A stretch of 64,000 nucleotides of DNA from Streptomyces sp. NBC_01446 (GTDB taxonomy: Bacteria; Actinomycetota; Actinomycetes; Streptomycetales; Streptomycetaceae). The stretch is taken from positions 2,386,501 to 2,450,500 of the forward strand of contig NZ_JAPEPO010000001.1 of assembly GCF_026340095.1 (NCBI RefSeq), given 5' to 3'. Each line of letters starts with the position of its first letter. Within the stretch, counting starts at the first letter, position 1. A program made the translations under genes and the position numbers. Positions 36,973-43,628 of this stretch are shown piece after piece. The notes beneath the pieces are model-generated. The model made no database searches and had not been told where the DNA came from. It was given only the letters and a program-made list of their open reading frames with translations.

Positions 36973-37650
36973 ATGGGCTTCACGATCGGCGGCAGCCGCG
37001 GGATTCTCGACATCCGGTCCGGCACGCGTCGCCGCGGCCGCACCGCGGGCCGCGCGTCGGACTGCACCTCGGTGGCCGAGTTCACCGGGCTCTGGGGCTG
37101 GGAGGCGGTACCGGGGACACGCGCCTCGGACGGCGCCTGCTCCTGCGGCAGGGCGGACTGCCCCTCGCCGGGCGCCCACCCCATCGATCACGCGCCGACC
37201 GTCCCCGCCGGCGCCACGCTCGACGAGGTCACCGAGACCTGGGAGCAGTTCCCCGGCGCCGCCGTGATGCTGCCCGTCGGCAGCGCGTTCGACATCATCG
37301 ACGTACCCGAGGCGGCCGGCCGTCGCGCACTCGTCCGCCTGGAGCGGATGGGGCTGCCGCTCGGCCCCGTGACGACGACCCCCGAGGGGCGCGCCCACTT
37401 CTTCGTGGCGCCGGGCTCCGCCGCCGAACTCGGCTCACTGCTGTACCGGATGGGCTGGGACGACGCGGCCCTCGACCTGCACGCGCTCGGCCCCGGCACC
37501 CACATCACCGCCCCGCCCTCCGACCGCGGCGGCCTCGGCCCGGTCCGGTGGCTGCGCTCCCCCGGACTCGACTCGGCGACCCAGCCCCCGCAGGCCCGCC
37601 TCGTCCTCGGCACCCTGGCGTACGTGGCCCATCGCTCGCCGGCGGTCTAG
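36973..37650 (+). CDS. Primase/polymerase-like (PrimPol N-terminal) protein
   Basis: A 225-residue protein with the pattern of the bifunctional DNA primase/polymerase N-terminal domain: WGWEAVPGTRASDGACSCGRADCPSPGAHPIDHAPT (a Cys-rich ligand-like loop, about residues 40-76), then AAVMLPVGSAFDIIDVPEAAGRRALVRL and TTPEGRAHFFVAPGS. It has no primase C-terminal domain or helicase. The acidic pair typical of the PrimPol active site is only partly visible (FDIID). It may be a degenerate or non-catalytic nucleotide-binding form. GGAGG lies before the ATG. The position between nsdA and ftsY is conserved (compare SCO5581, from memory). Confidence 0.7.
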   Translation: MGFTIGGSRGILDIRSGTRRRGRTAGRASDCTSVAEFTGLWGWEAVPGTRASDGACSCGRADCPSPGAHPIDHAPTVPAGATLDEVTETWEQFPGAAVMLPVGSAFDIIDVPEAAGRRALVRLERMGLPLGPVTTTPEGRAHFFVAPGSAAELGSLLYRMGWDDAALDLHALGPGTHITAPPSDRGGLGPVRWLRSPGLDSATQPPQARLVLGTLAYVAHRSPAV

Positions 37651-37694
37651 GGTCTTTCGTTCGCCTGGTCCGAACGAGAGGCCCTGGCGGCGGC

Positions 37695-37750
37695 CCGCGC
37701 ACATGGAAGCGCCCGCTCCCTGGGGGGAGCGGGCGCTTCCATGTGCGCGG
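37695..37750. terminator. Bidirectional terminator with 26-bp perfect stem
   Basis: A 26-bp perfect inverted repeat with a four-base TGGG loop occupies 37695-37720 and 37725-37750. It lies between the converging primase-like gene and ftsY. It is unusually long for a Streptomyces terminator. Confidence 0.85.
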
Positions 37751-37764
37751 ACACGTCCGTACGG

Positions 37765-38979
37765 CTACTCGCCGATCAGCGCGTCCACGAACGCCTCCGG
37801 CTCGAACGGAGCCAGGTCGTCGGGGCCCTCGCCCAGGCCGATCAGCTTCACCGGCACGCCCAGCTCGCGCTGCACGGCGATGACGATGCCGCCCTTGGCC
37901 GTGCCGTCGAGCTTGGTGAGCACGATGCCGGTGATGTCCACGACCTCGGCGAAGACTCGGGCCTGGACCAGGCCGTTCTGCCCGGTCGTCGCGTCGAGCA
38001 CGAGGAGGATCTCGTCGAGAGGAGCGTGCTTCTCAACGACGCGCTTGACCTTGCCGAGCTCGTCCATGAGGCCGGTCTTGGTGTGCAGCCGGCCCGCGGT
38101 GTCGATGAGGACGACGTCCGCGCCCTCCTCGATGCCCTCCTTGACGGCGTCGAAGGCGATGGACGCGGGGTCGCCGCCCTCGGGGCCGCGCACGGTGCGG
38201 GCACCGACGCGCTCGCCCCAGGTCTGGAGCTGGTCGGCGGCGGCGGCGCGGAAGGTGTCGGCGGCGCCGAGCACCACGTTCCTGCCGTCGGCCACCAGGA
38301 CGCGGGCGAGCTTGCCGGTGGTGGTGGTCTTACCGGTGCCGTTGACCCCGACGACCATCACGATGCCCGGGGTGTCGAGGTTCGAGTCGGTCTTGACCGA
38401 GCGGTCGAACTCCGGGACGAGGAGCTGGACCAGCTCCTCGCGCAGCAGCGCGCGCAGCTCGTCGGGCGTGCGGGTGCCGAGCACCTTGACCCGCTCGCGC
38501 AGCCGGTCGACGAGCTCCTGCGTGGGCTGCACGCCGACGTCGGCGGTGAGCAGGGTGTCCTCGATCTCCTCCCAGGTGTCCTCGTCCAGGTGCTCGCGCG
38601 AGAGGAGCGTGAGCAGCCCCTTGCCGAGCGCGTTCTGCGAGCGGGAGAGCCGGGAGCGCAGGCGTACGAGACGCCCCGCGGTCGGCTCCGGAACCTCGAT
38701 CTCGGGCGCGGCCGGAGCCGGGGGCTCCTCCACCGCGATGGGCGCGGACGGCTCCGGCTCGACGAGCGGGAGGTCGACCTCCTCGATCGTGCGGCGGGGT
38801 TCGTCGCGCGGCGTCTCGGCCTCTTCGCCGACGTGCGGCTCGGCCGGAGGGGCGGTGATGTCGGGCACGGAGGGGGGCGGCGGGGGCAGCTGCTTCTTTC
38901 TGCGGCTGCCGATCACGAGCCCGCCGAGTGCGCCGAACACGACCACGGCGATGACTACAGCAAGGATGACGATTTCCAT
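37765..38979 (-). CDS. ftsY: Signal recognition particle receptor FtsY
   Basis: SRP receptor GTPase that docks Ffh-bound ribosomes at the Sec translocon. The 404-residue protein has an N-terminal hydrophobic helix (EIVILAVVIAVVVFGALGGLVIG), a Pro/Glu-rich acidic A domain (~residues 30-100), the N domain and the G domain with GVNGTGKTTTTGKLA, DTAGRLHTKT, LDATTGQNGL and TKLDGTAKGG. The N-terminal anchor is a known actinobacterial feature of FtsY. The start may be the ATG at 38979 or a GTG just upstream. It matches the ffh gene seen 8 kb away. Confidence 0.95.
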   Translation of the reverse strand: MEIVILAVVIAVVVFGALGGLVIGSRRKKQLPPPPPSVPDITAPPAEPHVGEEAETPRDEPRRTIEEVDLPLVEPEPSAPIAVEEPPAPAAPEIEVPEPTAGRLVRLRSRLSRSQNALGKGLLTLLSREHLDEDTWEEIEDTLLTADVGVQPTQELVDRLRERVKVLGTRTPDELRALLREELVQLLVPEFDRSVKTDSNLDTPGIVMVVGVNGTGKTTTTGKLARVLVADGRNVVLGAADTFRAAAADQLQTWGERVGARTVRGPEGGDPASIAFDAVKEGIEEGADVVLIDTAGRLHTKTGLMDELGKVKRVVEKHAPLDEILLVLDATTGQNGLVQARVFAEVVDITGIVLTKLDGTAKGGIVIAVQRELGVPVKLIGLGEGPDDLAPFEPEAFVDALIGE

Positions 38980-39368
38980 AACCACACCAGTATGGCGTGA
39001 CCAGGCGCCAGACCCCCCTCGTTGTCCGTCGGGGCTGCGTGCCTTGCGATCCGGGCCGGTCCGTCGTCCGACCAAGCGTCGGCGAGAAGCCCTCCAGTGT
39101 GGAGTCACAACCCGTGCAGTGTCAGCGCGGGTCCGGGTGCGCACAGCGCACCCAGGGCTGTGATGGCCCATTTCAGGGACTATCACACGCCTTTCTTTGT
39201 GGCTTCCTCCAAAGAACATAAGCCACTTGAGTGGATTACTCGGACTAAAGTACGATGGAAGAGGATGATGCAACGCGCGTAGAGTCCACAGCGTCCCCTC
39301 CCCACACCCCCCACCGGCTTCCCCACCAGCACCCACGGAGCCGAGCGAGAGGCACGGAACCCCACCGC
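38980..39368. other. Gene-free region upstream of the NCS1 permease
   Basis: A 389-base divergent region between ftsY and the permease with no supportable coding sequence. A promoter with a palindrome across its -35 is described separately. Around 39170-39250 it is distinctly AT-richer than the genes. Confidence 0.6.
39223..39256 (+). promoter_or_regulatory. Promoter and palindrome upstream of the NCS1 permease
   Basis: -35 TTGAGT (39227-39232), an 18-base spacer and -10 TACGAT (39251-39256). The palindrome CCACTTGAGTGG (39223-39234) covers the -35 and may be an operator. Confidence 0.5.
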
Positions 39369-40817
39369 ATGAGCAAGACCGCCGAATCCGAAGGCGCACT
39401 CGAGACCCGCGGCATCGAGCCCGTCCCCGAGTCCGAGCGCACCGCCAGGACCCGTGAGCTGTTCCCCACCTGGGTCGCCGCCAACATCAGTGTGCTGCTG
39501 CTCACGATGGGCGCGAGCCTGGTCGTCTCGTACAAGCTCAACTTCTGGCAGGCGCTCGTCGTCGCGTTCGCCGCCCCCATCGTCTCGTACGGCCTCGTCG
39601 GCCTGATCGGCATCGCCGGCAAGCGCGGCGGCGCGCCGGGCATGGCCCTGTCACGCGCGGTCTTCGGTCAGCGCGGCAATCTGTTGCCCGGTTCGCTCAT
39701 CTGGGTCGCCCGCTGGGGCTGGGAGACGATCAACGCGGTGACCGGCGCCTACGCCGTGCTCACCGTCCTGGACATCCTCTTCGGCGTGAAGAGCAACGAC
39801 GTCCTGGTGATCGTCACGCTGCTGCTCTTCGTCGTCACGACGTTCGTGATCTCCGGTCTCGGGATCAACGCCGTGCAGAAGTGCAACAAGTACGCGACGT
39901 ACCTCTTCGGTCTCTTCTCGGTCCTCGTGCTGGTCTACCTGATCGCCAACACCGACTGGACCCGCGTCTTCGACCAGCCCGCGGGCAAGATGTCGCTGAT
40001 GGTCACCGGCATCGGACTGATCGCCGCGGGCGGCGTCAGCTGGATCCCCTCGTCGCCGGACTTCACGCGCTACCTGCCGCGCACGGCCTCGTCGGTCGCG
40101 ATCGTCCGCAATTCCGTCGGCGGCGCCGGCATCGTCGTCCTGCCGATGGTCCTGATGGGCGCCGTCATGGCGGTCTCCACGCCCGACCTGGCCTCGGCCG
40201 CCGACCCGGTCTCCTTCCTCGGCGAGATCCTGCCGCTGTGGATCGCGGTCCCCTACCTCCTGATCGCCCTGGTCGGCATGCTGCTGATCAACTCGATGTC
40301 GATGTACTCGGCGGGCTTCACCGCCCAGACCCTCGGCTTCAAGGTCCCGCGCCACTGGGCCGTCTCGATCAACGCGCTGATCTCGCTGATCTTCGGCGGC
40401 ATCCTGATGCTCGTCGCGACCAGCTTCATGGGCTCGTTCATCGCCTTCCTGTCGCTGCTCGCGGTGGCGTTCTCGGCCTGGGTCGGCGTCTTCGGCGCCG
40501 ACATGCTGCGGCGCAAGGAGTACGACGCCGAGGCCCTCGTCGACACGACGCGCACCAGCGCCTACTGGTACAAGGGCGGCTTCAGCCCGGCGGCCGTCGC
40601 CTCCTGGGCCATCGGCCTCATCGGCGGCCTGATGTTCACCACGTCCGACTGGTTCACCGGCCCGCTCGCCGCGAACAACCCGATCGGCGAGTACGGCCTC
40701 GGCTGGGTCGCCACGATCGTGATCTCCGGCCTGCTGTACGTCGTCCTGCCGAAGCCCGCCGTCGTCGTCCCGTCCGAGGTCCGTGCCGAAGAGAAGCGCG
40801 AGACCCTGGCCGTCTGA
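39369..40817 (+). CDS. NCS1-family cytosine/purine permease
   Basis: A 482-residue membrane protein with about twelve helices, related to cytosine permease CodB and other nucleobase-cation-symport-1 transporters. Visible family features are WVAANISVLLLTMGASLVVSYKLNFWQALVVAFAAPIVSYGLVGLIGIAGKRGGAPGMALSRAVFGQRGN, a conserved NCS1 core. The ATG at 39369 lies in a weakly GC-rich leader. Substrate choice (cytosine, purine, allantoin or hydantoin) cannot be read from sequence. It is followed by a luciferase-like oxidoreductase 65 bases downstream, which may act on the same compound. Confidence 0.85.
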   Translation: MSKTAESEGALETRGIEPVPESERTARTRELFPTWVAANISVLLLTMGASLVVSYKLNFWQALVVAFAAPIVSYGLVGLIGIAGKRGGAPGMALSRAVFGQRGNLLPGSLIWVARWGWETINAVTGAYAVLTVLDILFGVKSNDVLVIVTLLLFVVTTFVISGLGINAVQKCNKYATYLFGLFSVLVLVYLIANTDWTRVFDQPAGKMSLMVTGIGLIAAGGVSWIPSSPDFTRYLPRTASSVAIVRNSVGGAGIVVLPMVLMGAVMAVSTPDLASAADPVSFLGEILPLWIAVPYLLIALVGMLLINSMSMYSAGFTAQTLGFKVPRHWAVSINALISLIFGGILMLVATSFMGSFIAFLSLLAVAFSAWVGVFGADMLRRKEYDAEALVDTTRTSAYWYKGGFSPAAVASWAIGLIGGLMFTTSDWFTGPLAANNPIGEYGLGWVATIVISGLLYVVLPKPAVVVPSEVRAEEKRETLAV

Positions 40818-40833
40818 CGCTCCGTCAGCTACC

Positions 40834-40877
40834 GTCCCCCTTCACCAGCGGCCCAACTCCGCCCTGTGAAGGGGGAC
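40834..40877 (+). promoter_or_regulatory. Hairpin masking the ribosome binding site of the oxidoreductase
   Basis: A 12-bp perfect stem GTCCCCCTTCAC / GTGAAGGGGGAC (40834-40845 with 40866-40877) has a 20-base loop. The right arm contains the GAAGGGGG ribosome binding site of the gene starting at 40883, so folding would hide it; it could also terminate permease transcription. Confidence 0.6.
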
Positions 40878-40882
40878 TTCTC

Positions 40883-41863
40883 ATGCCCGTCACGGTCGTG
40901 CGCTTCAACCTCGTGGATCCCGCGGCGACGCCCGAATCACTGAGCGCCCGCTACAGGGCGGCCGTCGAGATGGCGGCGTACGCCGACGACCGCGGCATCT
41001 CCACCGTCCAGACCGAGGAGCACCACGGCGTCGCCAACAACTGGCTGCCGTCACCCTTCACCTTCGCGGGCGCCGTCTTCGGCGCGACCCGGCGCATCGC
41101 CGTCACGGTCTCCGCGATCATCGGCCCGCTGCACGATCCGCTCCGCCTCGCGGAGGACATCGCCGTACTCGATCTGCTCAGCGGCGGCCGGCTCGTCACC
41201 GTGGCCGGAATCGGCTACCGGCCCGAGGAGTACGGCCAGTTCGACGTCGAGTGGAAGCAGCGGGGCAGGCTCCAGGACGAACTCCTCGACACCCTGCTCA
41301 AGGCGTGGACGGGCGAGGAGTTCAGCTTCCGCGGCCGCACGGTCCGCGTCACGCCGCGCCCGTTCACCCAGCCCCACCCGCTGCTCCTGGTCGGCGGCTC
41401 CTCGCGGGCGGCGGCGCGGCGCGCGGCCCGCCTCGGTCTGCCGTTCTTCCCGAGCGCGCATCTGCCCGAACTCGAGGCGTACTACAAGGAACAGCTCGTC
41501 GAGCACGGCACCGAGGGCTGGACGATGATGCCCGCGGCGGTCACCCCGCTGCTGCACGTCGCCGAGGACCCCGACCGCGTGTGGGCGGAGCACGGAGAGC
41601 ACTTCCTGCACGAGGCGCGGACGTACGCGTCCTGGCAGTCCGGCGACATCAAGTCGGCGGTGAAATCGGGGGCCACGACGGTCGACGAGCTGCGCGCCGA
41701 GGGCGTCTACCGGATCCTCACGCCCGACGAATGCGTGGAGCAGTCCCTCGACAGCTATGTGCTGCACCCGCTGTCCGGCGGCATGCCGGTCGACGAGGGA
41801 TGGCGCAGCCTCCATCTGTTCTGCGAAAACGTACTGCCCCGGCTCGAAGACCTTGCGGTCTGA
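40883..41863 (+). CDS. Luciferase-like (LLM) flavin-dependent oxidoreductase
   Basis: A 326-residue luciferase-family TIM-barrel enzyme that uses FMN or F420. It shows VEMAAYADDRGISTVQTEEHHGV, then LAEDIAVLDLLSGGRLVTVAGIGYRPEEYGQFDVEWKQRG and HPLLLVGGSSRAAARRAARLGLPFFPS, the signature segments of the group. No specific substrate can be assigned. The ATG at 40883 is preceded by a G-rich ribosome binding site locked in a hairpin. It lies downstream of the permease on the same strand and converges with glcP. Confidence 0.85.
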   Translation: MPVTVVRFNLVDPAATPESLSARYRAAVEMAAYADDRGISTVQTEEHHGVANNWLPSPFTFAGAVFGATRRIAVTVSAIIGPLHDPLRLAEDIAVLDLLSGGRLVTVAGIGYRPEEYGQFDVEWKQRGRLQDELLDTLLKAWTGEEFSFRGRTVRVTPRPFTQPHPLLLVGGSSRAAARRAARLGLPFFPSAHLPELEAYYKEQLVEHGTEGWTMMPAAVTPLLHVAEDPDRVWAEHGEHFLHEARTYASWQSGDIKSAVKSGATTVDELRAEGVYRILTPDECVEQSLDSYVLHPLSGGMPVDEGWRSLHLFCENVLPRLEDLAV

Positions 41864-41874
41864 GCCGGGGCAGT
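41833..41874 (+). terminator. Terminator overlapping the 3' end of the oxidoreductase
   Basis: A two-part hairpin: outer stem ACTGCCCCGGCTC / GAGCCGGGGCAGT (13 bp) with an inner AGACC-TTGC-GGTCT stem. It includes the last codons and the TGA stop (41861-41863). Confidence 0.8.
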
Positions 41875-41883
41875 GACGAGGGT

Positions 41884-41918
41884 GAGGAGATGGCAGCGGG
41901 GACTTAACCCATCTCCTC
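41884..41918 (-). terminator. Terminator overlapping the 3' end of glcP
   Basis: A 10-bp stem GAGGAGATGG / CCATCTCCTC; one arm is the last sense codons of glcP, the other lies just beyond its TAA stop. It lies next to the oxidoreductase terminator, so each converging gene has its own. Confidence 0.7.
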
Positions 41919-43328
41919 CAACGCCTTGCCCTTGGTCTCCTTCACGAACTTGAGCACGAAGGGGATCGAGAGCGCGGCGAAGATTGTGTAAATGATGTAC
42001 GTCCCGGAGAGGTTCCAGTCGGCCAGCGACGGGAAGCTCGCGGTGATGGCCCAGTTGGCGATCCACTGCGCGGACGCGGCCACGCCGAGCGCCGCGGCGC
42101 GGATCTTGTTCGGGAACATCTCGCCGAGGAAGACCCAGACGACGACACCCCACGACAGGGCGAAGAACAGGACGAAGAAGTGGGCCGCGATCAGGGCGAC
42201 CCAGCCCTGCGTGGCCGGCAGCTTGCCGTCCACCAGGTCGTACGAGAACGCCCAGGCCTCCAGCGCGAGACCGATGACCATGCCGACGGAACCGACCAGG
42301 GCCAGCGGCTTACGGCCGACGCGGTCCACCAGGAGCATCGCGATCACGGTGCCGACGATGTTGATGATCGACGTGGTGAACGAGTAGAAGAACGAGTCCG
42401 TCGGGTTCACACCGACCGACTGCCACAGCGTCGAGGAGTAGTAGAACGCGACGTTGATGCCGACGAACTGCTGGAAGACCGAGAGGCCGATACCGATCCA
42501 GACGATCGGCTTGAAGTAGAGACCGCCGTTGCCCTTGCCGGAGAGCAGGTCCTTGAACGTGGACTTGTGCTCGCTCTTCATCGCGTGCTCGATCTCGGCG
42601 ACGCGGGCGTCCAGGTCGACCTTCGTGCCCTCGACCTCGGCGAGGATCTCCTTGGCCTTGGCGTCCTTGCCGACCGAGATGAGGAAGCGCGGCGACTCGG
42701 GGATCGCGAAGGACAGCATGCCGTAGAGGACGGCCGGGATGACCATGACACCGAGCATGACCTGCCAGGCCTCGAGGCCCAGGACGGAACCGCGCTGATC
42801 GCCGCCGGCGGCCTGCAGGATGCCGTAGTTGACGAGCTGTGAGATGGCGATGCCGACGACGATCGCGGCCTGCTGGAAGGAGCCGAGGCGGCCGCGGTAC
42901 GCGGGCGGCGAGACCTCGGCGATGTAGGCCGGGCCGATGACGGAGGCCATGCCGATGCCGAAGCCGCCGATGATCCGCCAGAAGGCCAGGTCCCAGAGGG
43001 CGAAGGGCAGCGCGGAGCCGACGGCGCTGATCGTGAAGAGGACGGCCGCGATCTGCATGCAGCGGATACGGCCGATGCGGTCCGCGATCCGGCCGGCGGT
43101 GGCCGCACCGATCGCACAGCCGATCAGGGCGATGGCGATGACCTGGGCGAGCGTTCCGGAGCCGATGTCGTACCGGTCACGGATGGCCTCGACGGCTCCG
43201 TTGATCACGGAACTGTCGTAGCCGAAGAGAAAGCCGCCCATCGCGGCCGCCGCTGTGATGAAGATGACGTGGCCGAGATGGTCGGGGTGAGCCTCTCGGG
43301 CGCTTGGCGGCTTCGCTGTGCTGGTCAC
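41904..43328 (-). CDS. glcP: Glucose permease of the sugar porter family (GlcP)
   Basis: A proton-coupled MFS sugar transporter. The 474-residue protein has twelve membrane segments with the sugar-porter signatures GGFLFGYDSSVINGA, ADRIGRIRCMQ, PAYRGRLGSFQQ, PESPRFL, QQFVGINVAFYYSS and VDRVGRKPL. It matches S. coelicolor GlcP1 (SCO5578), the main glucose permease, which sits next to smc. GTG start at 43328 with GAGGAG five bases upstream. Upstream lie several palindromes, so expression is likely sugar-regulated. Confidence 0.93.
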   Translation of the reverse strand: MTSTAKPPSAREAHPDHLGHVIFITAAAAMGGFLFGYDSSVINGAVEAIRDRYDIGSGTLAQVIAIALIGCAIGAATAGRIADRIGRIRCMQIAAVLFTISAVGSALPFALWDLAFWRIIGGFGIGMASVIGPAYIAEVSPPAYRGRLGSFQQAAIVVGIAISQLVNYGILQAAGGDQRGSVLGLEAWQVMLGVMVIPAVLYGMLSFAIPESPRFLISVGKDAKAKEILAEVEGTKVDLDARVAEIEHAMKSEHKSTFKDLLSGKGNGGLYFKPIVWIGIGLSVFQQFVGINVAFYYSSTLWQSVGVNPTDSFFYSFTTSIINIVGTVIAMLLVDRVGRKPLALVGSVGMVIGLALEAWAFSYDLVDGKLPATQGWVALIAAHFFVLFFALSWGVVVWVFLGEMFPNKIRAAALGVAASAQWIANWAITASFPSLADWNLSGTYIIYTIFAALSIPFVLKFVKETKGKALEEMG

Positions 43329-43628
43329 GTGTACTCCTCGGGCCACCGGCAACGGTGCCGGGGGTGGGGGTGAGAGCCCTTCCAGTGGCGCACAACTTCA
43401 CGCCGCCCACCACCTGAAGGTAAAAGCAACGTTGCAGAGACTATGCCTTCAAGTTTCGAAGTCAAGAGGGGGGTATCCGTGAACTTCAGGTGCCCTGGTG
43501 GCAGGCATCGTTCAAGTATTGAACATGAACCTGTGGTTGATCTTGGGACTGACGCTGGAGCCGATACGGCACCGGTGACCGGGATCCGGCCGGGACGGTG
43601 ATCGATTTCCGGGCGGACCCGCGTGCGG
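43329..43628. promoter_or_regulatory. glcP control region with several palindromes
   Basis: A 300-base gene-free region between glcP and the smc stop. It contains GCAACGTTGC (43426-43435), two related 15-bp dyads CTTCAAGTTTCGAAG (43447-43461) and GTTCAAGTATTGAAC (43510-43524) spaced 63 bases apart, and the inverted pair CACCTGAAG (43411-43419) / CTTCAGGTG (43484-43492). It is locally AT-richer than the genes. These look like binding sites for one or more regulators of glcP. Confidence 0.6.
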
